Part shown: positions 7,014-18,320 of the stretch, piece by piece | Position numbering within the stretch: the stretch's first letter is position 1 | How the letters are laid out: every line of letters starts with the position of its first letter | Source of the DNA: Mixta tenebrionis | Lineage (GTDB): Bacteria; Pseudomonadota; Gammaproteobacteria; Enterobacterales; Enterobacteriaceae | Direction: 5' to 3' | NCBI RefSeq assembly: GCF_006517625.1 | Contig: NZ_VHQI01000013.1 | Coordinates: forward strand, 19,835 to 83,834 | DNA length: 64,000 nt | Program-made: the position numbers and the translations under genes | Notes under the pieces: model-generated | Database searches by the model: none | What the model saw: the letters and a program-made list of their open reading frames with translations, nothing else | What the model was told of the DNA's origin: nothing

Positions 7014-9449
7014 TCACAGCAGCTGCGCCAGCCGGTTAATATCGGACTGTATCGCCCCCGCCGTCACGTCACGCCCGGCGCCCGGCCCGCGGATCACCAG
7101 CGGATTATCCCGATACCAGCGGCTCTCAATCGCAAACACATTATCGCAGGGCAGCAGCGCCGCCAGCGGATGTTCAGGACGCACCGCCTCGATACCAACG
7201 CGCGCCTTGCCGTTAGCGTCGAAGCGCGCAACGTAGCGCAGCACCAGCCCCAGCTCCTGCGCCGCCTCCAGCCGTTGCAGCATCTGCTCGTTCAGCGCCT
7301 CGCTGTTTTCAAAGAAGTGATCGACAGAATCGCTTTCGCCGCCCGCAGGCACCAGCGACTCGACGCGCACCTGATCGGGCTCGATATCGTAACCCGCCTC
7401 GCGCGCCAGAATCACCAGCTTGCGCATCACGTCCAGCCCGGAAAGATCGACGCGCGGATCGGGTTCGGTCAACCCCTGCTGCCACGCCTGATCCACCAGC
7501 TCGCTAAAGGGCACCGTGCCGTCAAATTGCAGGAATAGCCAGGAGAGCGTACCGGAAAAAATACCGCTGATAGAAAGAATAGTATCGCCGCTCTCTCGCA
7601 GATCGCGCACCGTATGGTTGACCGGCAGGCCGGCGCCTACCGTCGCGTTATAAAGCCAGTGGCGTCCGGTTTTGGCAAAGGCGTCGCGCACCTGGCGCCA
7701 ACGATGGCTGCCCGATGCGCCAGCGACTTTATTTGCGCTCACCACATGAAAACCGTAGCTGGCAAAATCCAGATATTGCTCAGCCAGCGACTCACTGGCG
7801 GTGACGTCCAGCACCACTAAATCATCATAAGGATGGGCGCGCATCCACAGGAAGAGCGATTCCTCATCCTGCGCAACCGCCTCATCCTCAAAAAACGCCA
7901 TGGCGCGACTGGCATCCAGCCCGTCATAGCTCAGCAGGCTGCGGCGGCTGTCCACCACGCCCGCCAGCACAAATTCAAAGCCGGTACGCGCAGAGAGGCT
8001 TTTCTGCTCGCGAGCGAACAGCTCCAGCCAGCGTGAACCGATATTGCCTTTACCAAACAGCACCAGGCCAATGCGTTTCTCGGCGCGGAACAGCGACTGG
8101 TGCAGCCCCTGGATCAGATGCTGCGTCGGGCCGACGCGCAGCACCGCCACCAGGCTGATACCCTCTTCCGACTGCCAGATAAACTCTACCGGCTGATCGT
8201 TAATCTGCTGCCAGAAGCGATGGCTGTGCAGCGGATTACGGCTTACGCCGGCGCCGACCAGCGCCACCAGCGCCAGCCCTTCACGCAGCTGGAGGCGCCC
8301 CGGCAGCCCCGCTTCCAGCAGCAGTTCGAAGGCGCTGTTAACCACCTCGGAGGTGTAGCAGAGCTGTAGCAGGCTGCGATCGCTGTGCACGCCGGTCGCC
8401 AGCGGACGAATCTGCGCACGCTTCAGCAGATGATCCACCTCCTTATGCAGCGCCGCAAAATCGTGCTGCGGCGGCACCTCAATCTCAATCAGGCAGACAT
8501 CGTCATGGCTGGTAACGATGCGCGCGCCGGTACCGGAAGCCAGCACGCGCTCAATGCGCGTCGATCCCTGCTCCGGTTGGTAGCTGCAGCGCAGCTGTAG
8601 ATCGATATCGCTATTGGAAACCGGCTGCAGGGTGCGGGCATGCAGCACCGGCGCCGCCAGGCGCGCCAGTTCGCTGGCCTCGTCCAGACGCAGCAGCGGC
8701 AGTAGGCAGGCATCCTTAACCTTGCGCGGATCGGCGCTGTACACCCCCGCTACGTCGCTCCAGATAGTAACGCGGCTGACACCTGCCAGCGCGCCGATCT
8801 GGGTGGCGGAATAGTCAGAACCGTTACGCCCCAGCAGTACCGTTTCGCCGGCGTCGTTACGGCAGATAAAGCCGGTAACCACCAGGCGCTGATGCGCGTG
8901 CTGCGTCATCAGCTGCTGCAGCAGAGGCCAGGATTTTCCTTCGTCAACCTGCGGCTGCGCCGCACGCTCGGCGCGCAGAAAATCACGCGCGTCCAGCCAG
9001 CAGGCCGCCAGATCGCGCTGTTGCAGCACCGCCGCCATCAGGCGCGCCGACCACACCTCGCCGTGCCCCACCACTTCGGCATAAACCGCATCGGTAATCT
9101 GGCCGTCCAGCAGACCGGCCAGGTACTCCAGATCCTGAATAAAGCGCGCCAGCAGCGGCTGGGCGATATCCGCTGGCAGCAGGCCCTTAATTAAATCGGA
9201 CTGATAACGGCGCAGACTCTGCTGTACCTGATGCGCCGACAGCCGATCGCTCTGGCTCAGCTTCAGCCAGCCGATCAGTTGGTTAGTGGTGCTGCCGGCG
9301 GCGGAAACCACCATCAGATCGCCAGGCTGGCTGTAATCGGCCATAATGCCGGCAACGCGCTGATAGCAGCTGACATCAGCAAGGCTGCTGCCGCCAAATT
9401 TATGCAGCTGCCTGCTGTTCGACGCGCCCGCTGTGGCTGAAATACTCAT
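7014..9449 (-). CDS. metL: Bifunctional aspartokinase II / homoserine dehydrogenase II
   Basis: Catalyses the first and third steps of the aspartate pathway towards methionine. The N-terminal aspartokinase domain opens with KFGGSS (17-22), followed by the regulatory region. The C-terminal homoserine dehydrogenase begins near residue 463 with the nucleotide-binding segment VLFGKGNIGSRW and ends with the substrate-binding half. 811 aa, essentially the E. coli MetL length. The start codon lies three bases after the metB stop, so metBL is an operon under the MetJ operators upstream of metB. It ends against a bidirectional terminator. Confidence 0.98.
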   Translation of the reverse strand: MSISATAGASNSRQLHKFGGSSLADVSCYQRVAGIMADYSQPGDLMVVSAAGSTTNQLIGWLKLSQSDRLSAHQVQQSLRRYQSDLIKGLLPADIAQPLLARFIQDLEYLAGLLDGQITDAVYAEVVGHGEVWSARLMAAVLQQRDLAACWLDARDFLRAERAAQPQVDEGKSWPLLQQLMTQHAHQRLVVTGFICRNDAGETVLLGRNGSDYSATQIGALAGVSRVTIWSDVAGVYSADPRKVKDACLLPLLRLDEASELARLAAPVLHARTLQPVSNSDIDLQLRCSYQPEQGSTRIERVLASGTGARIVTSHDDVCLIEIEVPPQHDFAALHKEVDHLLKRAQIRPLATGVHSDRSLLQLCYTSEVVNSAFELLLEAGLPGRLQLREGLALVALVGAGVSRNPLHSHRFWQQINDQPVEFIWQSEEGISLVAVLRVGPTQHLIQGLHQSLFRAEKRIGLVLFGKGNIGSRWLELFAREQKSLSARTGFEFVLAGVVDSRRSLLSYDGLDASRAMAFFEDEAVAQDEESLFLWMRAHPYDDLVVLDVTASESLAEQYLDFASYGFHVVSANKVAGASGSHRWRQVRDAFAKTGRHWLYNATVGAGLPVNHTVRDLRESGDTILSISGIFSGTLSWLFLQFDGTVPFSELVDQAWQQGLTEPDPRVDLSGLDVMRKLVILAREAGYDIEPDQVRVESLVPAGGESDSVDHFFENSEALNEQMLQRLEAAQELGLVLRYVARFDANGKARVGIEAVRPEHPLAALLPCDNVFAIESRWYRDNPLVIRGPGAGRDVTAGAIQSDINRLAQLL

Positions 9450-9452
9450 CTG

Positions 9453-10613
9453 TTAATCCTCGACCGCCGCCCGGAATGCCTGATCCAGATCGGCGATTAA
9501 ATCTTCGTGATCTTCTATCCCAACCGATATGCGCAGCAGGGCGTCGGAGATACCGGCCTCCGCTCGCGCTTCCGCAGACATCCCGGCATGGGTCATGGTC
9601 GCGGTATGGGAAATTAAACTTTCTACGCCGCCCAGCGATTCCGCCAAGGTAAAGAGTTCCAGCGCCTTCAGGAAACGGCGCAGGCGCGCTTCATCGCCAT
9701 CCAGCTCAAAACTTAGCATCGCGCCGAAACCGCGCTGTTGGCGCGCTGCGAGCTGGTGGCCAGGGTTTTCCGGCAGGGAAGGATGATACAGCTTTTTCAC
9801 CAGCGGCTGCTGCTTCAGATAATCAATAATTGCCAGCGCGTTACGCTGTGCCGCCGCCATGCGCGGGCCTAACGTGCGCATACCGCGCAGCAGCAGGTAG
9901 CTGTCGAAGGCGGAGCCGGTTACGCCGATATTATTCGCCCACCAGGCCAGCTCCGTCGCTGTCCCGGCCTCTTTGGCAATCACCGCTCCTGCTACCACGT
10001 CAGAATGACCGTTGAGATATTTGGTGCAGGAGTGCAGCACCAGATCGGCGCCCAGCGCCAGCGGATTCTGCAGCGCCGGGCTGAGAAAGGTGTTATCCAC
10101 CACGCTCACCGCGCCGGCGGCGCGCGCGGCGGCGCAGATGGCGGCGATATCCACCACGCGCAGCAGAGGGTTGCTGGGGCTTTCCACCAGCACCAGCTTC
10201 GGCTTCTGCGCCAGCGCCGCCTGCAAAGCTTCAGCATCGCCCTGATCGACGAACTTCACGCGGTATGCGCCGCGTTTGCTCTGGCTGTCAAACAGGCGAT
10301 AGCTGCCGCCGTAGCAGTCGTGCGGCGCCACCAGCAGATCGCCGGGCTTCAGGAACAGCGTACAAACCAGATGAATCGCCGACATGCCGGTATTAGTCAT
10401 CACCGCCCCGGCGCCGCCCTCCAGCTCAGCCAGCGCCCGCTGCACCACATCGCGCGTCGGATTGCCCCGGCGCGAATAGTCATGGGCGCGCGGCTGGTTG
10501 TAATCAGTGAAGTTATAGGTGCTGGAAAGGTGGATCGGCGGGACAACGCAGCCATACTGTTCGTCATCATTCAAACCGCTACGTACTGCGATAGTTGCCT
10601 GTTTGCGCGTCAT
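9453..10613 (-). CDS. metB: Cystathionine gamma-synthase
   Basis: PLP enzyme that joins O-succinylhomoserine and cysteine to cystathionine in methionine synthesis. Lys198 in SCTKYLNGHSD is the PLP-binding lysine; YSRRGNPTR (about 46-54) and ESPSNPLL (144-151) are the other family signatures. 386 aa matches E. coli MetB. It is the first gene of the metBL operon, divergent from metJ, and is presumably repressed by MetJ-S-adenosylmethionine through the boxes at 10672-10719. Confidence 0.98.
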   Translation of the reverse strand: MTRKQATIAVRSGLNDDEQYGCVVPPIHLSSTYNFTDYNQPRAHDYSRRGNPTRDVVQRALAELEGGAGAVMTNTGMSAIHLVCTLFLKPGDLLVAPHDCYGGSYRLFDSQSKRGAYRVKFVDQGDAEALQAALAQKPKLVLVESPSNPLLRVVDIAAICAAARAAGAVSVVDNTFLSPALQNPLALGADLVLHSCTKYLNGHSDVVAGAVIAKEAGTATELAWWANNIGVTGSAFDSYLLLRGMRTLGPRMAAAQRNALAIIDYLKQQPLVKKLYHPSLPENPGHQLAARQQRGFGAMLSFELDGDEARLRRFLKALELFTLAESLGGVESLISHTATMTHAGMSAEARAEAGISDALLRISVGIEDHEDLIADLDQAFRAAVED

Positions 10614-10671
10614 GGTGCTTACTGTTCCTGAAAGGGCCTGAAAGAAGGCTCACAGGATAACATCTCGCTTC

Positions 10672-10719
10672 TGGACGTCAATACATCTGGACATCTAAAT
10701 GTCTTTGCGTATAGATTGA
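10672..10719. promoter_or_regulatory. Array of about five to six tandem MetJ boxes in the metB-metJ divergent promoter region
   Basis: Consecutive 8-mers starting at 10672: TGGACGTC, AATACATC, TGGACATC, TAAATGTC, TTTGCGTA, TAGATTGA. The first four resemble AGACGTCT with conserved A, C/T and GTC positions; the last two are weak. Tandem 8-bp periodicity is the hallmark of MetJ operators and lies where E. coli metBJ has it. A further possible box, AGACGTGG, lies at about 10821-10828, nearer metJ. Confidence 0.8.
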
Positions 10720-10888
10720 GCAAAGGCGCAATAACCGCTAAAATTGCGGGACATTGCCCTGCTGTAAAACGTCTTACCTCAACCGGCAAAGCGGCTGTTA
10801 TATGCTGACTTTAATTAGTGAGACGTGGAAAGATCGGGCATAATTGGCTGATTTCCGGCACTTTCACTTTTAATAATTAAGGTAACTC

Positions 10889-11206
10889 ATGGCTGAATGG
10901 AATGGCGAATATATCAGCCCTTATGCTGAGCATGGTAAGAAGAGCGAGCAGGTTAAAAAAATTACCGTGTCTATTCCGCTGAAAGTATTAAAAATCCTGA
11001 CAGACGAGCGTACGCGCCGTCAGGTAAACAATCTGCGTCACGCCACCAACAGCGAACTGCTGTGCGAAGCATTTTTGCATGCTTTTACCGGGCAGCCGCT
11101 GCCGGACGACGTCGATCTGCGTAAAGAGCGCAGCGATGAAATCCCGGAAGAGGCGAAGAAAATTATGCGTGAACTGGGGAAAGATCCCGATACCTGGGAA
11201 TATTAA
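10889..11206 (+). CDS. metJ: Methionine repressor MetJ
   Basis: Ribbon-helix-helix repressor that uses S-adenosylmethionine as corepressor and controls the met regulon. The 105 aa match the E. coli length. The beta-ribbon [15 protein letters not shown] and the helix around [24 protein letters not shown] are readily recognised. AAGGT sits upstream of the ATG. It is divergent from metB and likely autoregulated through the shared boxes. Confidence 0.99.
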   Translation: MAEWNGEYISPYAEHGKKSEQVKKITVSIPLKVLKILTDERTRRQVNNLRHATNSELLCEAFLHAFTGQPLPDDVDLRKERSDEIPEEAKKIMRELGKDPDTWEY

Positions 11207-11223
11207 TCCGTCGGTTGCGCCCA

Positions 11224-11254
11224 TAAAAAAACCCAGCCGAAGCTGGGTTTTTTC
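11224..11254. terminator. Bidirectional terminator between metJ and rpmE
   Basis: AACCCAGC (11230-11237) and GCTGGGTT (11242-11249) form a GC-rich stem, with an A-run on the left and a T-run on the right, so it works for both convergent genes. Confidence 0.92.
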
Positions 11255-11298
11255 TTGCATCCGCTCCGCTGAAACCAGGGTAGCGTCTGCCGGGAAAC

Positions 11299-11511
11299 TT
11301 ATTTGCTGCCCGGAATGCTGAAGCGTTTGTTGAAGCGCTCAACACGGCCGCCGGTATCAACAACACGCTGTTTACCAGTGTAGAACGGGTGGCATTTACC
11401 GCACACGTCCAGGTTCAGATCGTGACCAACGGTAGAACGGGTTTTGATCACATTACCGCAAGAACAAGTTGCAGTAATTTCAACATAGTTAGGATGAATA
11501 CCTTGTTTCAT
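11299..11511 (-). CDS. rpmE: 50S ribosomal protein L31 (zinc-binding form)
   Basis: Large-subunit ribosomal protein, 70 aa. It is the C+ paralogue: cysteines in CSCG (16-18) and CGKC (37-40) form the zinc site. The conserved segment [15 protein letters not shown] and the [20 protein letters not shown] block identify it. It is a single gene between metJ and priA; a zinc-free paralogue (ykgM type) is not in the window. Confidence 0.99.
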   Translation of the reverse strand: MKQGIHPNYVEITATCSCGNVIKTRSTVGHDLNLDVCGKCHPFYTGKQRVVDTGGRVERFNKRFSIPGSK

Positions 11512-11604
11512 GGGATAACCTCAGTAAAGGCCGTGTCGCTCTCCCGCGCCAGGAAAAACCTGCGCCGGCACCACACGTGGATTAAAGATTCTGGTGATTT
11601 TTGA

Positions 11605-13923
<2,319 letters not shown>

Positions 13924-14026
13924 GCGGCGTCCGGCGCGAAAGTTTGCGAGCTGGATCGAAAAACCTCGGATAAGTCACAATTTTTATGCAATTTGGGTAA
14001 CGGCCCTCCGGACAATCTGTTAAAAA

Positions 14027-14042
14027 TGTGATGACCGTCAGC
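14027..14042. promoter_or_regulatory. Candidate CRP site upstream of cytR
   Basis: TGTGA-TGACCG-TCAGC resembles TGTGA-N6-TCACA with a perfect left half and a 3/5 right half. E. coli cytR is known to be activated by cAMP-CRP, which makes the position plausible. Confidence 0.35.
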
Positions 14043-14122
14043 TTTAGCCGCAACAAGCGCAGCCTGACGAAACATAACGGACAGCAAGTCAGATCGGCGC
14101 AGCCGATGCGAGGAGAAAAGCG

Positions 14123-15148
14123 TTGGAGCAGAACCAGGCGTCGACGGCAGCGACGATGAAAGATGTGGCTGAACGGGCGGGAGTCTCAACCGCCACCGTG
14201 TCGCGCGCGCTGATGAATCCTGAGAAGGTTTCGGCGGTAACCCGTCAGAAAGTCGAACAGGCGGTAATTGAGGTAGGCTATTCCCCCCATGCGCTGGCGC
14301 GCAACGCCAGGCGCAGCGAATCGCGCACTATTCTGGTTATTGTGCCCGATATCTGCGATCCCTTTTTCAGCGAAATTATACGTGGCGTGGAGGTCACCGC
14401 CGCGGCGGAAGGCTATCTGGTGCTGATCGGCGACTGCGCGCACCAAAACCAGCAGGAAAAAACCTTTCTCAGCCTGATGCTGACGCGCCAAATCGACGGC
14501 ATGGTGCTGTTAGGCTCGCAGGTGCCTTTCGATACCGGCGTAGAGGAGCAGCGCAACCTGCCGCCGATGGTAATGGCGAACGAGTTCGCGCCGGACCTGG
14601 AGCTGCCGACGGTGCATATCGATAATCTGACGGCGGCTTTCGAAGCGGTCAATCATCTGTGGCAGCTTGGCCACCGCCGTATCGCCTGCATCGCCGGGCC
14701 GGAAGAGATGCCGCTCAGCCACTATCGCCTGCAGGGCTATATCCAGGCGCTGCGCCGTCACGGCCAGGATGTCGAGCCGCGCTATATCGTGCGCGGCGAC
14801 TTTACCTTCGAGGCGGGGGCCGCCGCCTTTAAACGGTTGATGGCGCAGCCTCAGCCGCCGGAAGCGCTGTTTTGTCACAACGACATTATGGCGCTGGGCG
14901 CGATGTCGCAGGCGAAAAGCATGGGCCTGCGCATTCCGCGCGACATCTCCCTGATTGGGTTTGACGATATCGAACTATCCCGCTACAGCGATCCGCCGCT
15001 CACCACCGTCGCGCAGCCGCGTTTTGCACTGGGACGCGAAGCGATGCTGCTGCTGCTGGAGCAGCTGCAGGGTAAGATGGTACGCAACGGCTCGCGGCTG
15101 CTGGAGTTTGAGCTGAAGCTGCGCGGAAGCACGATACACGCCAGTTAA
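14123..15148 (+). CDS. cytR: LacI-family nucleoside regulator CytR
   Basis: Repressor of nucleoside uptake and catabolism genes that acts together with CRP; cytidine is the inducer in E. coli. It shows an N-terminal helix-turn-helix (TMKDVAERAGVSTATVSRAL, about 11-30), the hinge and the periplasmic-binding-protein-like effector domain (RTILVIVPDICDPFFSEIIRG). The start codon is TTG, supported by AGGAG seven bases upstream and by a resulting length of 341 aa, identical to E. coli CytR. Located between priA and ftsN as in E. coli. Confidence 0.96.
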   Translation: MEQNQASTAATMKDVAERAGVSTATVSRALMNPEKVSAVTRQKVEQAVIEVGYSPHALARNARRSESRTILVIVPDICDPFFSEIIRGVEVTAAAEGYLVLIGDCAHQNQQEKTFLSLMLTRQIDGMVLLGSQVPFDTGVEEQRNLPPMVMANEFAPDLELPTVHIDNLTAAFEAVNHLWQLGHRRIACIAGPEEMPLSHYRLQGYIQALRRHGQDVEPRYIVRGDFTFEAGAAAFKRLMAQPQPPEALFCHNDIMALGAMSQAKSMGLRIPRDISLIGFDDIELSRYSDPPLTTVAQPRFALGREAMLLLLEQLQGKMVRNGSRLLEFELKLRGSTIHAS

Positions 15149-15323
15149 ACCGCCGCGTGCCGCCGTTCAGGCAGTTTCAGCAAATTCTTAAACGACTCAC
15201 TGCTGGTCAAACTTCCAGCCCTTGAGTAACATGGCGGGCTGACAGCCGGATAGCTGCGGCGCGCCCGTTTCAGCGCCCGCTCGTCCGGCAGGCATTTTCT
15301 TCTTTGAATTAGCGGAACGATTA

Positions 15324-16199
15324 GTGGCACAAAAAGATTACGTAGGCCGCGGGCGTTCGACAGGGACGCGTCGCAAGAAAGGCAACAGCCGCAGCAAAAA
15401 GCGTAACGGCAGCGCCGGTATTTCTAAGGTGATGATCGGGCTGGCGGTTGCCGTACTGGTGACTTTCGTTGGCGGGCTGTGGTTTATCGCCCATCATAAA
15501 AAAGAAGAAACGCCGGTGATACCCGATCATAAAGCGACCGGCAACGGGCTGCCGCCTAAACCTGAAGAGCGCTGGCGCTATATTAAAGAGCTGGAAAATC
15601 GGCAGGTTACCGTGCCGGCGCCGAAAGAGCCCTCCGCAGGCGGCGAAATTAAATCGCAAACGCAGCTTACCGACGAGCAGCGTCAGCTGCTGGAACAGAT
15701 GCAGGCGGATATGCGCCAGGAGCCGACCCAGCTGAACGAAGTGCCGTGGAACGAACAGACGCCGATACAGCGCCAGCAAACGCTACAGCGTCAACAGCAG
15801 CAACAGTTGCAGCAGCAACGCGCGCAACAGCAACAGGCGCAGCAACAGCGCGCCCAGCAGCAACACAGCCAGCCGGCGCAGCCGCGTACGCCGGCTGCCG
15901 CCCCGAAACCGCAGGAAAGCAGCCGCGCCAAACCGCAGGAAGCCGCTAAGGCCAGGGTGGAAAAAGAGAAATCCCAGCGCTGGATGGTGCAGTGCGGCTC
16001 TTTTAAAGGCAGCGAACAGGCGGAGTCGGTACGCGCCCAGCTGGCCTTCGAAGGTTTTGAAAGCCGCATTACCACCGGCGGCGGCTGGAATCGCGTCGTG
16101 ATCGGCCCTTATAACAGCCGCGCCAGCGTCGATAATACCCTGAAGCGCCTGCGCAGCGCCGGCCACTCCAGCTGTATTCCTCTTGCTCTTGGGGGTTGA
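15324..16199 (+). CDS. ftsN: Cell division protein FtsN
   Basis: Bitopic septal protein that triggers septal peptidoglycan synthesis through FtsA and FtsQLB. GTG start. Order: basic cytoplasmic tail, transmembrane helix (about 36-57), the essential periplasmic segment around WRYIKELENRQ (from Trp84), a glutamine-rich linker (about 150-195) and a C-terminal SPOR domain (about 216-291) that binds denuded glycan. Two cysteines (VQCGS, SSCIP) match the known FtsN disulfide. 291 aa against 319 in E. coli; the difference is in the low-complexity linker. Its last codons overlap the hslV promoter. Confidence 0.96.
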   Translation: MAQKDYVGRGRSTGTRRKKGNSRSKKRNGSAGISKVMIGLAVAVLVTFVGGLWFIAHHKKEETPVIPDHKATGNGLPPKPEERWRYIKELENRQVTVPAPKEPSAGGEIKSQTQLTDEQRQLLEQMQADMRQEPTQLNEVPWNEQTPIQRQQTLQRQQQQQLQQQRAQQQQAQQQRAQQQHSQPAQPRTPAAAPKPQESSRAKPQEAAKARVEKEKSQRWMVQCGSFKGSEQAESVRAQLAFEGFESRITTGGGWNRVVIGPYNSRASVDNTLKRLRSAGHSSCIPLALGG

Positions 16200-16222
16200 A
16201 ACCCTCTAAAGCTGCCCCATAT
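16196..16222 (+). promoter_or_regulatory. Sigma-32 heat-shock promoter of hslVU
   Basis: TTGAAA (16196-16201) and CCCCATAT (16215-16222) are separated by 13 bases and match the RpoH consensus (CTTGAAA / CCCCATnT) almost exactly. It begins inside the final codons of ftsN, as in E. coli. Confidence 0.92.
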
Positions 16223-16235
16223 CTTGTTGCATTAT

Positions 16236-16266
16236 GCTCCGCGCCACGCAGCGCGGAGCCTTTTTT
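16236..16266 (+). promoter_or_regulatory. 5'-UTR stem-loop of hslVU mRNA
   Basis: GCTCCGCGC (16236-16244) pairs with GCGCGGAGC (16251-16259) around a six-base loop and is followed by C and six T. It has the form of an intrinsic terminator but lies downstream of the sigma-32 promoter and upstream of hslV. It may end ftsN transcripts. A conserved stem-loop at this position is known to stabilise E. coli hslVU mRNA, so a leader role is likely too. Confidence 0.7.
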
Positions 16267-16289
16267 CCACTGTAACAAGGGGTCTGCCC

Positions 16290-16820
16290 GTGACAACGAT
16301 AGTAAGTGTACGACGCAACGGCCAGGTAGTGATTGGCGGTGATGGCCAGGCTACGCTCGGCAATACCGTAATGAAAGGCAACGTCAAGAAAGTGCGCCGT
16401 CTTTACAACGACAAGGTGATTGCGGGCTTTGCCGGCGGCACAGCGGATGCTTTCACTCTGTTTGAACTTTTCGAGCGCAAGCTGGAGATGCATCAGGGCC
16501 ATCTGGTGAAAGCGGCGGTGGAACTGGCTAAAGACTGGCGTACCGACCGTATGCTGCGCAAGCTTGAAGCGCTGCTGGCGGTAGCGGATGAAAACGCCTC
16601 CCTGATTATTACCGGCAATGGCGATGTGATTCAGCCTGAAAACGATCTGATCGCTATCGGCTCCGGCGGCCCCTATGCGCAGGCCGCTGCCCGCGCGCTG
16701 CTGGAAAATACCGAGCTCAGCGCCCGCGACATTGCTGAAAAATCCCTGGGTATTGCAGGTGACATCTGCATCTACACCAACCACAATCTGACTATTGAAG
16801 AATTAGCCTCCAAAGCGTAA
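16290..16820 (+). CDS. hslV: ATP-dependent protease peptidase subunit HslV (ClpQ)
   Basis: Proteasome-like threonine peptidase that forms a double hexamer capped by HslU. I use GTG 16290, giving (M)[19 protein letters not shown]; after Met removal Thr1 is the catalytic nucleophile. The frame extends upstream to 16224 but that part is the leader hairpin. 176 aa, as in E. coli. It is cotranscribed with hslU, whose ATG follows 11 bases later. Confidence 0.98.
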   Translation: MTTIVSVRRNGQVVIGGDGQATLGNTVMKGNVKKVRRLYNDKVIAGFAGGTADAFTLFELFERKLEMHQGHLVKAAVELAKDWRTDRMLRKLEALLAVADENASLIITGNGDVIQPENDLIAIGSGGPYAQAAARALLENTELSARDIAEKSLGIAGDICIYTNHNLTIEELASKA

Positions 16821-16831
16821 GGATCGAAATT

Positions 16832-18163
16832 ATGTCTGAAATGACTCCGCGCGAGATTGTCAGCGAACTGAACAGATTTATCATCGGCCAGGATGGCGCC
16901 AAGCGTGCTGTGGCGATCGCCCTGCGCAACCGCTGGCGTCGTATGCAGCTGGATGAAGATCTGCGCCATGAGGTTACGCCGAAAAATATCCTGATGATTG
17001 GCCCTACCGGCGTCGGTAAAACCGAAATTGCCCGCCGCCTGGCCAAGCTGGCGAACGCCCCTTTTATCAAAGTCGAAGCGACCAAATTCACCGAAGTCGG
17101 CTACGTAGGTAAAGAAGTGGATTCCATCATCCGCGATCTGACCGATGCGGCAATGAAAATGGTGCGTATGCAGGCGATTGAGAAAAATCGCTATCGCGCT
17201 GAAGAGATGGCCGAAGAGCGCATTCTCGACGCGCTGATCCCGCCGGCAAAAAACAACTGGGGCCAGCCGGAGCAGAGCGCCGAGCCCTCCGCGGCGCGCC
17301 AGTCGTTCCGTAAAAAGCTGCGCGAAGGCCAGCTGGACGATAAAGAAATTGAAATCAACCTGGCCGCCGCGCCGATGGGCGTAGAAATCATGGCGCCTCC
17401 GGGCATGGAAGAGATGACCAGCCAGCTGCAGTCTATGTTTCAGAACCTGGGCGGGCAGAAACAGAAGCCGCGTAAGCTGAAGATTAAAGATGCGATGAAG
17501 CTGCTGATCGAAGAAGAGGCGGCGAAGCTGGTCAATCCGGAAGAGCTGAAGCAGGAAGCGATTGACGCCGTTGAACAGCACGGCATCGTATTTATCGATG
17601 AGATCGATAAAATCTGTAAGCGCGGCGAAACCTCCGGCCCGGACGTATCACGCGAAGGCGTACAGCGCGATCTGCTGCCGCTGGTGGAAGGCTGTACCGT
17701 CTCTACCAAGCACGGAATGGTGAAAACCGACCATATTCTGTTTATCGCCTCCGGCGCCTTCCAGGTGGCCAGCCCGTCCGATCTGATCCCGGAACTGCAG
17801 GGCCGTCTGCCGATCCGCGTCGAGCTGCAGGCGCTGACGGTAAATGATTTCGAGCGCATTCTGACCGAACCGAGCGCTTCGGTTACCGTTCAGTACCGGG
17901 CGCTGATGGCGACCGAGGGCGTGAGCATCAGCTTTACCGATGACGGTATCCGCCGCATCGCCGAAGCCGCCTGGCAGGTCAACGAAACTACGGAAAATAT
18001 CGGCGCGCGTCGCCTGCATACGGTGCTGGAGCGCCTGATGGAGGATATCTCCTATGACGCCAGCGATCGCAACGGCGAAAGCATCACTATCGACGCCGAC
18101 TACGTTTCCCAGCATCTGGATCAGCTGGTCGCCGACGAAGACCTGAGCCGCTTTATTTTGTAA
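16832..18163 (+). CDS. hslU: HslU (ClpY), unfoldase ATPase of the HslUV protease
   Basis: AAA+ ring ATPase that unfolds substrates and feeds them to HslV. Walker [11 protein letters not shown] (Lys63) and Walker [11 protein letters not shown] are clear. The intermediate (I) domain lies around 110-240. The C-terminus ends DEDLSRFIL, the tail that docks into HslV. 443 aa equals E. coli HslU. Second gene of the heat-shock operon; a strong terminator follows. Confidence 0.99.
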   Translation: MSEMTPREIVSELNRFIIGQDGAKRAVAIALRNRWRRMQLDEDLRHEVTPKNILMIGPTGVGKTEIARRLAKLANAPFIKVEATKFTEVGYVGKEVDSIIRDLTDAAMKMVRMQAIEKNRYRAEEMAEERILDALIPPAKNNWGQPEQSAEPSAARQSFRKKLREGQLDDKEIEINLAAAPMGVEIMAPPGMEEMTSQLQSMFQNLGGQKQKPRKLKIKDAMKLLIEEEAAKLVNPEELKQEAIDAVEQHGIVFIDEIDKICKRGETSGPDVSREGVQRDLLPLVEGCTVSTKHGMVKTDHILFIASGAFQVASPSDLIPELQGRLPIRVELQALTVNDFERILTEPSASVTVQYRALMATEGVSISFTDDGIRRIAEAAWQVNETTENIGARRLHTVLERLMEDISYDASDRNGESITIDADYVSQHLDQLVADEDLSRFIL

Positions 18164-18182
18164 GCGACATCACTACTGCGTT

Positions 18183-18207
18183 AAAGGAGGCTACGGCCTC
18201 CTTTTTT
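18183..18207 (+). terminator. Intrinsic terminator of hslVU
   Basis: AAAGGAGGC (18183-18191), loop TACG, GCCTCCTTT (18196-18204), then further T residues. Confidence 0.92.
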
Positions 18208-18320
18208 GTTGCTTTCTTCTCCCTTAACTCCGGCAACTTGACGAAGATTAAAGCGGTAGATAGCGCAGCGCCTTAGAATGCGCCTACTCCTTTTTAATTA
18301 CACCCGCTGCGGGCAGGCTT

